Positions 8,465 to 17,892 are shown, counted from the first letter of the stretch. The stretch is DNA of 62,298 bases from Thermoplasmata archaeon (GCA_021828195.1 JAKASQ010000006.1:1-62298); one strand, 5' to 3'. Program-made: numbers and translations. The notes: generated from the sequence alone by a model not told the origin.

Positions 8465-8890
8465 TTAGGCCGCGTCATCGTGCGCGAGCCGTTTCCCCAG
8501 GCGCAGCACATCGTCCGACGAGCGGCCGATGTGACGATAGAATTCGATCGTCGTCGTGTTGGAGGTTCGAACCTGCAAGTTGACCTTAGGGCCGCCGGAC
8601 TTCCGTAGCCGCGGTTCGGCCTCGACGACGATGGCATGCCCCGACCCCTTGCCCTGGTGTTCTGGATCGACCGACGGGTAGTTGATCCATCCTCGGTGGC
8701 CCTCGTGGCCCGCCATGAGGGACGCGACCACCTTGCCCTCGAGAACTCCGACCAGAAAGAGATCGGGCCGGACCTTCAACTTGCGCCGAATATCCACTCG
8801 GGGATCGTTCGAGGGTCGAACGAGATTGCACCGGCGCCACAACGAGACTACGGCCTCCTCATCCTCGGTCCGGAAGGGGCGGATACCCAC
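8465..8890 (-). CDS. GNAT acetyltransferase, YpeA-like
   Basis: The 141-residue protein starts MGIRPFRTEDEEAVVSLWRRC and has the acetyl-CoA loop in HQGKGSGHAIVVEAEPRL, with SVDPEHQ before it and EFYRHIG after. This matches the YpeA branch of GNAT. Start is GTG. The substrate is unknown. Confidence 0.8.
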   Translation of the reverse strand: MGIRPFRTEDEEAVVSLWRRCNLVRPSNDPRVDIRRKLKVRPDLFLVGVLEGKVVASLMAGHEGHRGWINYPSVDPEHQGKGSGHAIVVEAEPRLRKSGGPKVNLQVRTSNTTTIEFYRHIGRSSDDVLRLGKRLAHDDAA

Positions 8891-9004
8891 GAGCGGGCGC
8901 GCCTCCAGGGACTCTAGAGCTGAGCGAGGCCGGACTGAAGCTACCGTCTCGCAGTGGCAGAGGTGGACAGATCCGTTCCCGACCCCGCCGGACGCATCGG
9001 AACA

Positions 9005-9280
9005 TCAGGGTGTGGGCAGGCGCTTTGCGAACGCGCCGGGGTCGAGGGCCTGCCAGGACCGCACCGGTCCGGTCGATGAGTCGGCGCGCAACAGGATCAC
9101 GGCCTGCTTCGCGCTCAGTGCTTCCTCCAGCGCGACCCGGAGCTCACCCAGATCGACTGGGTCGTTGGCGTATACGCTCATTTCCAGCTCTTTTCCGACC
9201 GCCACCGAGAGCACGTAGAAGCTCGTCCCTCCCGTGATACTGATCGTTGCCGCATCACCGTCCTCGATGTCGACGGGCAA
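9005..9280 (-). CDS. Hypothetical small protein
   Basis: The frame encodes 91 residues with regular strand/helix alternation (ISITGGTSFYVLSVAVG, then LGELRVALEEALSAKQAVILLR). No family is recognised. The only usual start codon in frame is TTG at 9280. It lies just upstream of, and divergent from, a GNAT gene. It may be a real small gene but the weak start keeps confidence low. Confidence 0.45.
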   Translation of the reverse strand: MPVDIEDGDAATISITGGTSFYVLSVAVGKELEMSVYANDPVDLGELRVALEEALSAKQAVILLRADSSTGPVRSWQALDPGAFAKRLPTP

Positions 9281-9389
9281 ATGAATCCCCTCCGCGGGCC
9301 GCAGGACCCACCGCCCCTATCACGTTCGCGTGTAGATAGGGAATCGTTCCCGATAGAGCGGGCCTCGCTCGCTCGGCGCTCTTCTGTCA

Positions 9390-9396
9390 TTATATC
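9390..9396 (+). promoter_or_regulatory. TATA box for a leaderless GNAT gene
   Basis: The A/T block ttatatc is centred about 26 bases before the ATG at 9419, the standard spacing for a leaderless archaeal transcript. It decides the start of the next gene against the longer open frame from 9281. Confidence 0.65.
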
Positions 9397-9418
9397 GACG
9401 GAAGGGCTCGACCGAACG

Positions 9419-10198
9419 ATGATCGACCGAGGGAGTGTACTCGCCCTCTACGACGCCGAGATGCGCCGGGACCCAATCCCCGAGCCCGGAGCGCGGGTGG
9501 AACGCGTCGGCACGATCGTACGGGTCGTGGGCACGGACAACTGCGTGCTGTTCTCGGACCTTACGGAAGCTGGTGCACGCGCGGTGGTGACCACCCAAGC
9601 CAACTTCTTCCGGGACGCGGGCGTGAAGGTGGAGTGGAAGATCTTCGGGCACGACCTACCGAAGAACCTCACGGACATCCTCGGCGAGGAGGGGTTCGTT
9701 CCGGACGAACCGGAGACGCTCGTCGCTTTCGACCTCCGCAACGGATTGCCCGGTGACCCGTCGGTATCCGGTCTAGAGATACGCCAGATCCTCGATGCGG
9801 CCCAGCTGGGCGATGCCCTCCGAGCGAGCGAAGCGGCCTTTGGACCGAATATGCACGGATTCCTCGATCGATACCGAAATCGCCTTGCCGATCCGACGAT
9901 GGCCCTCTTCGTAGCGTACGCCGACGGATCCCCGGCCGCGACGGGGCGGCTCGAAATGCCGCCCGGCAAGTCCTTCGCCGGACTTTGGGGAGGCGGCACC
10001 TCGCCCCGGTTCCGCCACCGTGGCATCTACCGAAGCCTCGTTGCGGCTCGAGCGGCCCTTGCCCGGCGGCGTGGTTACTCCTTCCTCACGGTCGACGCCA
10101 GGGCGATGAGTCTCCCGATCCTAGAACGTCTTGGATTCGTTCCATTGACCACGACTCAAGGATGGATGCTTCACCCGCCAGGGCGTGGTCCCCCATGA
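9419..10198 (+). CDS. GNAT-family N-acetyltransferase
   Basis: From the ATG fixed by the TATA box the protein has about 259 residues. The C-terminal half is a GNAT domain: MALFVAYADGSPAATGRLE, then SPRFRHRGIYRSLVAARAALARRRGYSFLTVDA as the acetyl-CoA-binding strand-loop-helix, then ILERLGFVP. The N-terminal half (WKIFGHDLP, LGEEGFVPDEPETLVAFD) resembles the degenerate first GNAT repeat of two-domain members. The substrate is unknown. Confidence 0.8.
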   Translation: MIDRGSVLALYDAEMRRDPIPEPGARVERVGTIVRVVGTDNCVLFSDLTEAGARAVVTTQANFFRDAGVKVEWKIFGHDLPKNLTDILGEEGFVPDEPETLVAFDLRNGLPGDPSVSGLEIRQILDAAQLGDALRASEAAFGPNMHGFLDRYRNRLADPTMALFVAYADGSPAATGRLEMPPGKSFAGLWGGGTSPRFRHRGIYRSLVAARAALARRRGYSFLTVDARAMSLPILERLGFVPLTTTQGWMLHPPGRGPP

Positions 10199-10248
10199 GC
10201 GGCCGGAGAGAGTCGAAATAGCCGGCGGACCTTGGAGTCCCCGCACGC

Positions 10249-12243
10249 ATGGGGGCTCCGGACACGCTCCGCGCTTTGGTCGATGCGCTCCTACCGGCGC
10301 GCTCCACAGACCCGCGAGGCCCTCCGTATCCCGCCGCGTCGGCCGTCGGACTGGACCAAGAGATCGCCGAGATCGTTGGCGGCCTCTCCCGGGGAGAACA
10401 GAGAGATTTTGCGAGATTGCTGTCGACGCTGGATTCACCCCTTGCGAACCTGTTGCTCACGGGCCGCCCGGTGCGGCTAGCTCGCCTCGATAGCTCCGCT
10501 CGCGAACGCTACCTCCGGGGTTGGGCGGCCAGTCGGCTTGCGGCGAAGCGCAAGGGGTTCTATGCCATCAAGCGGCTCGCCGCCGGACTGTACTATTCCG
10601 GGCCCCTCGCAGGGGGGCCTAATCCACTCTGGAGTCGGATCCACTACGACCTACCGACTGCCCCGTCCGTCCCTTTGGATCCCCTCGACGGCCTCTCGCC
10701 GGTGCGCCCCGACCACGATGTCGAGGCGAAGGTCGATGTTTGCGTCATCGGCAGCGGAGCCGGGGGCGGTGTGATCGCGGATCGGCTCGTTCGGGTGGGC
10801 TACACCACCGCCGTCCTCGAAGCGGGTGGCTGGTTCGCCCACCGATCGTACCCTCGTGTCGAACGCGATGCACGGGACCAGCTCTTTGCGGGCCGAGGGC
10901 TGCTCACGACTCAGGACGGTGCGATCGGCCTCCTTGCGGGAGCGACCGTGGGCGGAGGGACCGCGATCAACTGGATGACGTGCTTGCCGCCTCGCCCCGA
11001 AGCCCGCACGGAGTGGGCCCGAGACGGAGCGATGGAAGGAATCGACGGCCCCGATTTCGATCGACAGCTCCAGATGGTGGCCGATCGGATTCACGTGTCC
11101 ACGATGGAGAGCGACGTCAACGCCAACAACGATTCCCTTCGACGCGGATGCGTCGCGCTGGGCTTCCATCAGGGGACCGACTGGGACGTAATCCCCCGCA
11201 ACGCCGTAGGCTGCGAATCGCGCTGTGGCTTCTGCGCCTTTGGTTGTCCGTACGCCGCCCGGCAATCCGGACCGGTCACGTTCCTTCTAGACGCGCTCCA
11301 CGGGGGCGCTCGACTGTATTCGTCCACGCGAGCGGACTACGTGGAGGTGGAGCAGGGCCGAGCGACCGGGGTCCGGGCGACCTTCCGCGACGGGAAGGTC
11401 ACTCGCCAAGTACACTTCCACGCCCGCGCCGTGGTCGTGGCGGCCGGGGCGCTGCAGACCCCCGCGTTGCTCCTGCGCTCGGGCATCCGCCACGCGGGCG
11501 TAGGAGCTGGGCTCCGGCTCGATCCCACCACGGCCCTGGCCGGAGAGTTCCCCACGCCCGTGCGAACCTGGGTCGGTCCTCCCCAGACGATCGGAGTCTA
11601 TCGGTTCCAGACGAGCGACGCGGACGCCCACGGACCCTGGATCGAGGTCGCGCCTGCGCACCCAGGACTTTCGGCGATCGCCCTCCCGTGGGCGGGAGCC
11701 GAAGATTTCCGCCGCCTCATGGAGCGAAGCGAGTACGTTGCTACCCCCATCGTGCTGGTTCGCGACGTGGGCGAAGGTCGTGTCACCATCGACTCGGAAG
11801 GGCGACCACGGTTCGACTACGCTCTCACTCGAAGGGATCGACAGAACCTGGTGAGGGGCGTGGTCGAGACCGCCCGCATCCTTCGCGCTGGTGGTGCGAA
11901 TCGGCTGCTCTCCCTCCAGACCCCCTATGCCGAGGTGGGCGATGGGAGCGGACCGCTTTCGGAAGGAGAGCTGGATCGTTTCATCGCTCAGGTCGAACGG
12001 ATCGGCATTCGCGACAATGCGACCGCGCTGTTCTCGGCCCACCCTATCGGAAGCGCACGCGCCGGACGCGATCCCCGCACGTCCGCCACGAGACCGTCGG
12101 GGGAGATCCACGGTGTCGAAGGGCTCTGGGTTGGCGATGGGAGCCTCCTGCCGTCGGCGCCGGGAGCCAACCCGATGATGTCGATCCTTGCCGTCGCCCA
12201 ACGGACGGCCGACCAACTGTTGGTTAAGCTCGGTGCGAGTTGA
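10249..12243 (+). CDS. GMC-family oxidoreductase, long-chain alcohol oxidase-like
   Basis: The 664-residue protein has a helical N-terminal domain (about residues 1-110). The FAD-binding site follows: VCVIGSGAGGGVIADRLV (~164-181), the GGWF loop and ATVGGGTAINWM. Four cysteines in CESRCGFCAFGCPYAA match the ferredoxin-like loop of this GMC branch. The C-terminus has AHPIGSARAG and WVGDGSLLPSAPGANPMMSI, the catalytic His/Asn region. These enzymes oxidise primary alcohols with FAD. A TATA-like aaata lies about 31 bases before the ATG. No partner cytochrome gene is adjacent. Confidence 0.85.
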   Translation: MGAPDTLRALVDALLPARSTDPRGPPYPAASAVGLDQEIAEIVGGLSRGEQRDFARLLSTLDSPLANLLLTGRPVRLARLDSSARERYLRGWAASRLAAKRKGFYAIKRLAAGLYYSGPLAGGPNPLWSRIHYDLPTAPSVPLDPLDGLSPVRPDHDVEAKVDVCVIGSGAGGGVIADRLVRVGYTTAVLEAGGWFAHRSYPRVERDARDQLFAGRGLLTTQDGAIGLLAGATVGGGTAINWMTCLPPRPEARTEWARDGAMEGIDGPDFDRQLQMVADRIHVSTMESDVNANNDSLRRGCVALGFHQGTDWDVIPRNAVGCESRCGFCAFGCPYAARQSGPVTFLLDALHGGARLYSSTRADYVEVEQGRATGVRATFRDGKVTRQVHFHARAVVVAAGALQTPALLLRSGIRHAGVGAGLRLDPTTALAGEFPTPVRTWVGPPQTIGVYRFQTSDADAHGPWIEVAPAHPGLSAIALPWAGAEDFRRLMERSEYVATPIVLVRDVGEGRVTIDSEGRPRFDYALTRRDRQNLVRGVVETARILRAGGANRLLSLQTPYAEVGDGSGPLSEGELDRFIAQVERIGIRDNATALFSAHPIGSARAGRDPRTSATRPSGEIHGVEGLWVGDGSLLPSAPGANPMMSILAVAQRTADQLLVKLGAS

Positions 12244-12329
12244 GCTGATCGGCCACGATCCATGCCTCATCGGAGCGGGGGCGCCGCCGGAGTTCCCCTC
12301 CGTTGAATCGCCCGGCGGCCCGAAATCCT

Positions 12330-12923
12330 TCACTTTGGGGGAGTGGCTATCCAGCGCGCAAGTCGCGGACCTCGCGCACGCCCCGTCGCCCAGATCCAGC
12401 GATCGATGGCGAAGTATTTTCCGGCCCCTCCGATGAAGAGCACCAGATAAATCAGTAGGTAGAGCGGATGTGGGCCCACGTCGGTTCCGCCGGGCGTTTG
12501 GAACGTGCTGAAGAACTGGGTCCCCAGGAACACGATGGACGCCGCCGCGCCGACGATGCAGGCGAGCCGCGTCGTGAGCCCGAGAAGGAACGCAGTCGCG
12601 AGGTAGCCCGTAAGAACGGCCGTGATCCAGGCAAAAACGAACCAATGGGCCGCCACAAAATCGGCCACGGCCGGACCGCCCAGGCTCGTGGGAGCAAAGG
12701 AGAGCGCGACGCTCTGGAAGGTGGGAAAGAAGTGATTGGACGGGGCGAGGATGAAGATCATGTTCAGCGCCCACACGAGTCCCATCCCCACTCGAAGAAG
12801 ATCGATGGACACTCCCCGGCGGTCAGACTGCCAGGACTCGCGCAAACGGGCGAGCCACCCTTGCTCGGGGGACGCATCCGCGGCGATCGAGGGATGGCTC
12901 TTGGCCGGTTGGCTCGTCGTCAC
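12330..12923 (-). CDS. DoxX-like membrane protein
   Basis: The frame is open to 13091, but the GTG at 12923 (MTTSQPAKS) gives a compact ~197-residue protein with about four membrane segments. It is clearly paralogous to the N-terminal part of the neighbouring divergent gene: GMGLVWALNMIFILAPSNHFF against GVGIVWLMNFVFIVAPANNYF, and both share FPGGTDVG- or TPGGTDVG-type loops and the LGLTTR turn. It lacks the cupredoxin tail. The two genes are divergent and about 220 bases apart. Confidence 0.75.
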   Translation of the reverse strand: MTTSQPAKSHPSIAADASPEQGWLARLRESWQSDRRGVSIDLLRVGMGLVWALNMIFILAPSNHFFPTFQSVALSFAPTSLGGPAVADFVAAHWFVFAWITAVLTGYLATAFLLGLTTRLACIVGAAASIVFLGTQFFSTFQTPGGTDVGPHPLYLLIYLVLFIGGAGKYFAIDRWIWATGRARGPRLARWIATPPK

Positions 12924-13147
12924 ACCGACCCGGACTGCGTGGTGAGGGAAAAGCCCTCGGGCGGCTCGTTCTCTTTGGGAGGTGTGTCCGACTCTCGCGG
13001 ATCGATCCCGAGAGCGAAGACCCACGCTCTTGATCCGTTCGGCCGGGAACGGCTCCCGAGTGCGTGAACGGGCTCCCGTGGTCCGACCCATCCGGCGCTC
13101 GGATGCGCCGGGAGGCGGAGCCAGCCGGGGTCAATTGAAATAGACCG

Positions 13148-14275
13148 ATGCGTTATGGGAGGGGCGCCCTCCTCAACCGTTCAACTGTCATGCTCCGAGC
13201 CTCCACCGCCAACTCGAACACTGTCCGCGCGTCGCTCGCGATCGAGGTGTTGCGGGTCGGGGTCGGCATCGTCTGGCTGATGAACTTCGTCTTCATTGTC
13301 GCGCCCGCGAACAATTACTTTGGCAACTTCGCCGCAGTCGTCCTTTCGCTCGGTCCGACATCGATCGGCGGGTCGGGGTTAGAGCAGTTCGTCGCCGCGA
13401 ACGCGGCCATCTTTGCTTGGCTGGTCGCGATCGTCACGGGGTACCTGGCGTTTGCCTTCATCTTGGGTCTGACAACGCGATGGGCCTGCATCATCGGAGG
13501 GATCTTCTCCGCCGTAATCATCGGTGCCCAGCTCGGGAGTATGTTCGCGTTCCCGGGCGGGACGGATGTGGGGGAACACCCCCTCTACCTGGTGATCTAC
13601 GCAGCCCTGGTTCTCGGAGGAGCGGGCGCGGCCTACTCCTTGGACCACCGGATCGCCGAGGCCGTGGCCCGGCGCCGCGCGTACCGGGCCGCCTTGAACG
13701 AGCCGGCGCCGAGAGGGGTGTGGGCGGCCGGCTCGACTTCCCGGTTCTTCCTCACCTACTTCATTGCAGGGATTCTCATTTCCTTCGGAATGGGGATGGG
13801 GCTCATGGTAGCCATCCCAGCGACTCCCACTCCGCCCCCCGCACCCATCCACTACTCGTACGCGAATCTCACGATCTCGATCAACGCGACCACCGGCTGG
13901 CCCCAATACACGCCGGCGAACTTCACGGTGAGCAACGGGGAGGTCATCTTCACCATCACCGATCTCGACTCTCCGATGAATTGGTCGCCATGTCCGTGCG
14001 TCGTGACCGGTACTAATGCCGGCGTCGAGATCATCAATGGGACTCCGGTCCACGTCATCCCGTCGACGAACGTCGCCCATTCGTTCAGTATCCCCAACCT
14101 GGGCCTCTCGGTCTACCTCCCGGGCCTCAGCGTCATCCGGTTCACCGTCGATCTGATCAATCCAGGATCGTTCGGATGGTTCTGCGTCGTACCTTGCGGG
14201 GCGGGGGCTAACCCGTACTCTAGCCCGCCGATGGGAGTTCCCGGCTACATGACGGGAACCATGACGATCACCTAA
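13148..14275 (+). CDS. DoxX-like membrane protein fused to a cupredoxin domain
   Basis: Residues ~30-165 form a four-helix DoxX-like domain paralogous to the divergent neighbour. A further membrane segment lies at ~200-222, and a Pro/Thr-rich linker leads to a cupredoxin-like beta domain (~235-375). Likely copper ligands are His311 (NVAHSFSI), Cys346 and Cys350 (WFCVVPCG) and Met362 or Met368. The CxxxC spacing recalls CuA, but the His of the CuA loop is not visible, so a type 1 site using one Cys is also possible. Topology and membrane anchoring suggest an electron-transfer role outside the cell. The start could also be the ATG at 13190. Confidence 0.75.
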   Translation: MRYGRGALLNRSTVMLRASTANSNTVRASLAIEVLRVGVGIVWLMNFVFIVAPANNYFGNFAAVVLSLGPTSIGGSGLEQFVAANAAIFAWLVAIVTGYLAFAFILGLTTRWACIIGGIFSAVIIGAQLGSMFAFPGGTDVGEHPLYLVIYAALVLGGAGAAYSLDHRIAEAVARRRAYRAALNEPAPRGVWAAGSTSRFFLTYFIAGILISFGMGMGLMVAIPATPTPPPAPIHYSYANLTISINATTGWPQYTPANFTVSNGEVIFTITDLDSPMNWSPCPCVVTGTNAGVEIINGTPVHVIPSTNVAHSFSIPNLGLSVYLPGLSVIRFTVDLINPGSFGWFCVVPCGAGANPYSSPPMGVPGYMTGTMTIT

Positions 14276-14441
14276 CATCGTTTGGTGTCGGCGCTGAGAA
14301 CTTGCTCAATCCGCTCGGTCAATCGCGTCGGCTCGCGGAGCGTTCCGGCTCCCCGGTTCTTGAACGCAAGGTCCTAGGCTCCCTGTTAATGCCCTAGAAC
14401 GTCATCGTGTCCCCGGTCCGTAGAGCCGGGGTACGCTGTCC

Positions 14442-15428
14442 GTGCGCGCAATGGTCCTCGATGCGGTGGGTTCATCTCTTCGTTCAGATGGACGAAAGGA
14501 TGAGCCCCGGCCCGGACCTCACCAACTCTTGATCCGGGTCCGCGCATGTGGGGTGTGCCGCACGGACCTCCACATCGTCGACGGCGAGCTCCAGCATCCC
14601 AAGCTCCCTCTCATTCCCGGGCACGAGGTCATCGGGACCGTCGCCCGCATCGGAGCCGAGCCCTCGCGGTACCGTATCGGAGATCGTGTGGGCGTGCCGT
14701 GGCTCGCATGGACCTGCGACGAGTGCGCCTTTTGCCGTTCCGGGCGCGAGAATCTGTGCGATCGGGCGAAGTTCACGGGCTACGACCTGGACGGAGGATA
14801 TGCCGAGTTCGTCGTGGCAGACGCACGCTCCGCCCTCCCCATCCCACCTAGACTGGGGGACGTGGAGGCCGCTCCTCTCCTCTGCGCGGGTTTGATCGGC
14901 TACCGCGCCCTACGACTCGCCGGGAACGGCGAGCGCGTAGGCTTCTACGGTTTTGGGGCTTCCGCCCACATCGCGATCCAAGTGGCTCGACATCGACACC
15001 AAGAGGTGTACGCCTTCACTCGCCCGGGCGACCGCCGGGGTCAGGAGTTCGCGAGAGGTCTTGGAGCGATCTGGGCCGGGAGCTCCGATCAGCGCCCTCC
15101 CGAACCCCTCGACGCGGCGCTCATCTTCGCTCCGGTGGGCGCCCTCGTACCGGTGGCCCTCGCTGCGATCGCAAAGGGAGGCACGGTCGTGTGCGCCGGA
15201 ATCCACATGAGCGACATCCCCAGCTTCCCGTACGAGACCCTCTGGGGAGAGCGGGTCCTCCGATCGGTCGCCAACCTTACCCGGAAGGATGGCGAGGAGT
15301 TCTTCGCCGTCGCGGAAGAGGCTGATGTTCGCACGGTGACCAAGGCCTACCCGCTCGAATCTGCGAACACTGCGTTGGAAGATCTGAGGGAGGGTCGCCT
15401 CGAAGGCGCCGCCGTGCTCGTCCCCTGA
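14442..15428 (+). CDS. Zinc-dependent alcohol dehydrogenase (MDR family)
   Basis: The 328-residue medium-chain dehydrogenase has the catalytic zinc ligand Cys in RACGVCRTDLHI with GHEVIGTV, and the structural zinc lobe CDECAFCRSGRENLC. The nucleotide-binding loop is GFYGFGASAHIAIQVA, deviating from GxGxxG. It resembles the zinc-binding adh family that includes AdhA-like enzymes of archaea. GTG at 14442 or the ATG at 14451 starts it. A short hairpin (ccccgg/ccgggg, 14413-14433) lies just upstream. Confidence 0.85.
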   Translation: MRAMVLDAVGSSLRSDGRKDEPRPGPHQLLIRVRACGVCRTDLHIVDGELQHPKLPLIPGHEVIGTVARIGAEPSRYRIGDRVGVPWLAWTCDECAFCRSGRENLCDRAKFTGYDLDGGYAEFVVADARSALPIPPRLGDVEAAPLLCAGLIGYRALRLAGNGERVGFYGFGASAHIAIQVARHRHQEVYAFTRPGDRRGQEFARGLGAIWAGSSDQRPPEPLDAALIFAPVGALVPVALAAIAKGGTVVCAGIHMSDIPSFPYETLWGERVLRSVANLTRKDGEEFFAVAEEADVRTVTKAYPLESANTALEDLREGRLEGAAVLVP

Positions 15429-15542
15429 TGGAGGCACGGCGGATCCTCCCAACCGCTCTTCACCGCGTTCCAGCGCCAGCGATCGCATCGCTGTATTCCA
15501 GGGGCCCGTCCGCAGTCGGTCCCGGACGGGATCGGGGGCCGT

Positions 15543-16349
15543 TCACTCGGTCGAGACATCCGAGCGCATGTACGCCCGGACCGCGAGGAAGAGAACGGCT
15601 ACCGTCTCCGCGCACAGCACCAGGACCTCGTACCCCACGGTCGTCGTGTAGGCTCCGAAGTAGCCCGCACGTACCGCGTCGGCGATGTACGTGAGGGGAT
15701 TGATCGCGAACAGTACCCGGATCGCGGCCGGCAACGCGGAGCTGTACGGATAGAATACGGTGCTCGCGAAGTTCACCAGGAACAGCACCAGGATCTGGAT
15801 GCTGTTGTACGTGGTGTTGGACTTGATCTTCGCGGCGATGAGAAGCATGAGCGAACCGAAGAAGATCGAACCCACGGCGATGACCGCCAGCAGGAACCCC
15901 AGGCCGATGAGCGAGACCGGAAGCGCCCCCAGGAGGAGGTCCGCGATGCCGAGCATCACGAGCGCTCCGGCGAGCCCGAAGGCCACGGACGTGAGCATGA
16001 TGCCCAAGAGGTATTGGAGACGCGTGAACGGGCCGACGAGGAGTTGGGCCAGCATGCCCCACCGGCGATCGGCCCAGAGCATGCCGCCCCCTACCGTCCC
16101 GGCCATCACGGCCTGGAACCCCATCAGTCCCGGCGTCAAGAAGGAGAGATAGCTGGATCCTCCGCTCGCCGAGGATTGGAGCGACGCGAACCCGAATCCG
16201 AAGAAAACGAGGTACATCGCGGGGAGCCCGATGAGGATCGTGAGGCTTCCTGGATCGGTGTTGACCTTGATGTTCCGGTAGATGAGGCGGGTGATGTTAG
16301 GCGCTTCCAAGTGGTTCACCTCCGTGATCGACCGAGCGAAGGAAGACAT
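15543..16349 (-). CDS. ABC-2 type transporter permease (DrrB-like)
   Basis: The 268-residue membrane protein has about six hydrophobic segments and the ABC-2 hallmarks PAMYLVFFGFGFASL, FLTPGLMGFQAVMAGTV and FAINPLTYIADAVRAGYFG. It exports a substrate powered by the ATPase gene, whose end it overlaps by 53 bases. Together they form a DrrAB-like exporter. A related pair lies at 24875-26694. The substrate is unknown. Confidence 0.85.
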   Translation of the reverse strand: MSSFARSITEVNHLEAPNITRLIYRNIKVNTDPGSLTILIGLPAMYLVFFGFGFASLQSSASGGSSYLSFLTPGLMGFQAVMAGTVGGGMLWADRRWGMLAQLLVGPFTRLQYLLGIMLTSVAFGLAGALVMLGIADLLLGALPVSLIGLGFLLAVIAVGSIFFGSLMLLIAAKIKSNTTYNSIQILVLFLVNFASTVFYPYSSALPAAIRVLFAINPLTYIADAVRAGYFGAYTTTVGYEVLVLCAETVAVLFLAVRAYMRSDVSTE

Positions 16350-17256
16350 CTTCGAGCGTGTTCTTACGCACGCTGATCCACTCGAGTTGGACTCCCATCT
16401 TCTGGGAGAGCTCGAGGATCTTGGCGAGGGAATCCTTGGGATCGTCGGTCAGGATCACCATCGAGTCCCCTTCCGGCATGACGCTCGTACCGGGCCCCAG
16501 CCCTTGGGTGAGCGCGGGGATGAAGCGAGCCGCACTGCCCATGTCGATGGTCAGATCGATCGTCTTCTTGCCTCCGTACAGGCGCTTGAGGTTCTCGACC
16601 TCGTCCAGAACCAGCAGCTTTCCCTCATCGATGACCGCGATCCGATCGCAGACGTAGTCCGCCTCTTCCAGATTGTGCGTGGTGAATACGACCGTGAGCC
16701 CGCCTTTCACTTCCTCTCGGATGGAATCAAGAAGTGTGCGGCGCATGATCACGTCCATGCCCACGGTCGGCTCGTCCAGGAACAGAATATCCATGCCGTG
16801 GATGAATTCCCGCGCGACCTGGACACGGCGCTTCTGGCCCCCCGAGATGTCGAACGAGCGCTGACGGCGAACTTCTTCGAGGCCGAACTTCTGGATCAGC
16901 GCCTCTCGACGCCGGCGGCGCTCCGCGCGGGGAATGCCCCAGAGCACGCCGTACACATCGAAGTTTCCCTCCACGGTCGTGAAGTCGAACGACTCGCCCT
17001 GCTGGACGACCCCGATGCGGGCCCGTATCTTCTTGCCGTCCTTCGCAGGGTCCATCCCGAAGATTCGCAGCGTTCCGGAGCTCGGTCGGATCAACGTGGT
17101 CATCGCTTTGATGAGCGTCGACTTTCCGGCGCCGTTCTTCCCGAGAAGCCCGAAGACCTCTCCCTTGCGGACGGTGAAGCTCACGCCGTCGAGCGCGAAG
17201 CGATTTCCATCGTAGGAGTGGCGCAGGTCCTCCGCCTCCACGACCAGGTCGACCAT
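16297..17256 (-). CDS. ABC transporter ATP-binding protein (DrrA/CcmA-like)
   Basis: The ATPase has Walker A GKNGAGKS, Q-loop GVVQQGESFDF, signature SGGQKRRVQVAR, Walker B ILFLDEPTVGMD and switch FTTHNLEEADYVCDRI, followed by a ~90-residue C-terminal domain of the DrrA type. The ATG at 17256 (MVDLVVEAEDLRHSY) is preferred over the upstream one at 17295. It is translated ahead of the overlapping permease gene as an operon. Confidence 0.9.
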   Translation of the reverse strand: MVDLVVEAEDLRHSYDGNRFALDGVSFTVRKGEVFGLLGKNGAGKSTLIKAMTTLIRPSSGTLRIFGMDPAKDGKKIRARIGVVQQGESFDFTTVEGNFDVYGVLWGIPRAERRRRREALIQKFGLEEVRRQRSFDISGGQKRRVQVAREFIHGMDILFLDEPTVGMDVIMRRTLLDSIREEVKGGLTVVFTTHNLEEADYVCDRIAVIDEGKLLVLDEVENLKRLYGGKKTIDLTIDMGSAARFIPALTQGLGPGTSVMPEGDSMVILTDDPKDSLAKILELSQKMGVQLEWISVRKNTLEDVFLRSVDHGGEPLGSA

Positions 17257-17455
17257 GAGTGGCGATGGCGATGGAGGGCGGCCCTTAAAGAGCACGTCAC
17301 TCGAGAAACTCTCCAGGAGTGCGTGAACTCCGGAGGATCGGCCGTCGTGACCGGGCCCAATCGCGAACCCATCGCAGAGCGGGGCTCCATCGCCCGTGCG
17401 CCGGCCCTGCCGGACTCCAGCAGGAAGGGGTCGCAGGAGTCGCGCGCGAAGGGGC

Positions 17456-17887
17456 TCAGACGAACACGCGAACGTTGCCGCTGATGGACTCTACCGGGAG
17501 CGGGGTCAGCGGGCGGCGCTCCGTCCGTGCGAATATCGGAGCCTTCCTCGCCATCGCTTCCAGAAACTCCGGAGGAAGTTCATCCTTCCCAGGCATGGAG
17601 AGGACGGGCTTCCCCCGGACCTCGCCGCTCCGGGCTTCGGAGACCGCGCTGTGCTGCAGACACTTCAACACGCCGCTCTTGAACGTGCCTAGATCGAGCG
17701 GCGCGTTCATCTGACCGCATCGGTTGATGAAGGCCCGCAGCTCGCCGGAGTGATTGCCCACGAGAACGTCCTCGTCTCCGGCTCGTCCGTGGACCACTTC
17801 ACCGGGCTTGAGATCCTTCGGTTCGGGAAGGTCGTGCCATGCTTGCAAGGGAAGTTCCTCGACACATCGGCCACCGCGAACGTACAA
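17456..17887 (-). CDS. Rieske-like ferredoxin domain protein missing one cluster His
   Basis: The protein of up to 143 residues has a Rieske fold pattern: GEVVHGRAGDEDVLVG, FINRCGQMNAPLDLG, then VLKCLQHSAV and SGEVRGKP. The second box CxxH is intact. In the first box the expected CxH reads Cys-Gly-Gln, so one of four [2Fe-2S] ligands is missing. The start is weak: TTG at 17887 or 17848, with a strong TATA block just upstream. Either the cluster is altered or lost, or this is a recently decayed gene. Confidence 0.6.
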   Translation of the reverse strand: MYVRGGRCVEELPLQAWHDLPEPKDLKPGEVVHGRAGDEDVLVGNHSGELRAFINRCGQMNAPLDLGTFKSGVLKCLQHSAVSEARSGEVRGKPVLSMPGKDELPPEFLEAMARKAPIFARTERRPLTPLPVESISGNVRVFV

Positions 17888-17892
17888 GCTTT

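Noticed and set aside
10740-12774. Long open frames overlapping the GMC oxidoreductase (plus 10740-12227 and minus 11287-12774, each about 495 codons)
   Set aside because: They are Arg/Pro-rich shadows of the GMC gene in high-G+C DNA, without domain motifs; the GMC frame has FAD and catalytic motifs throughout.
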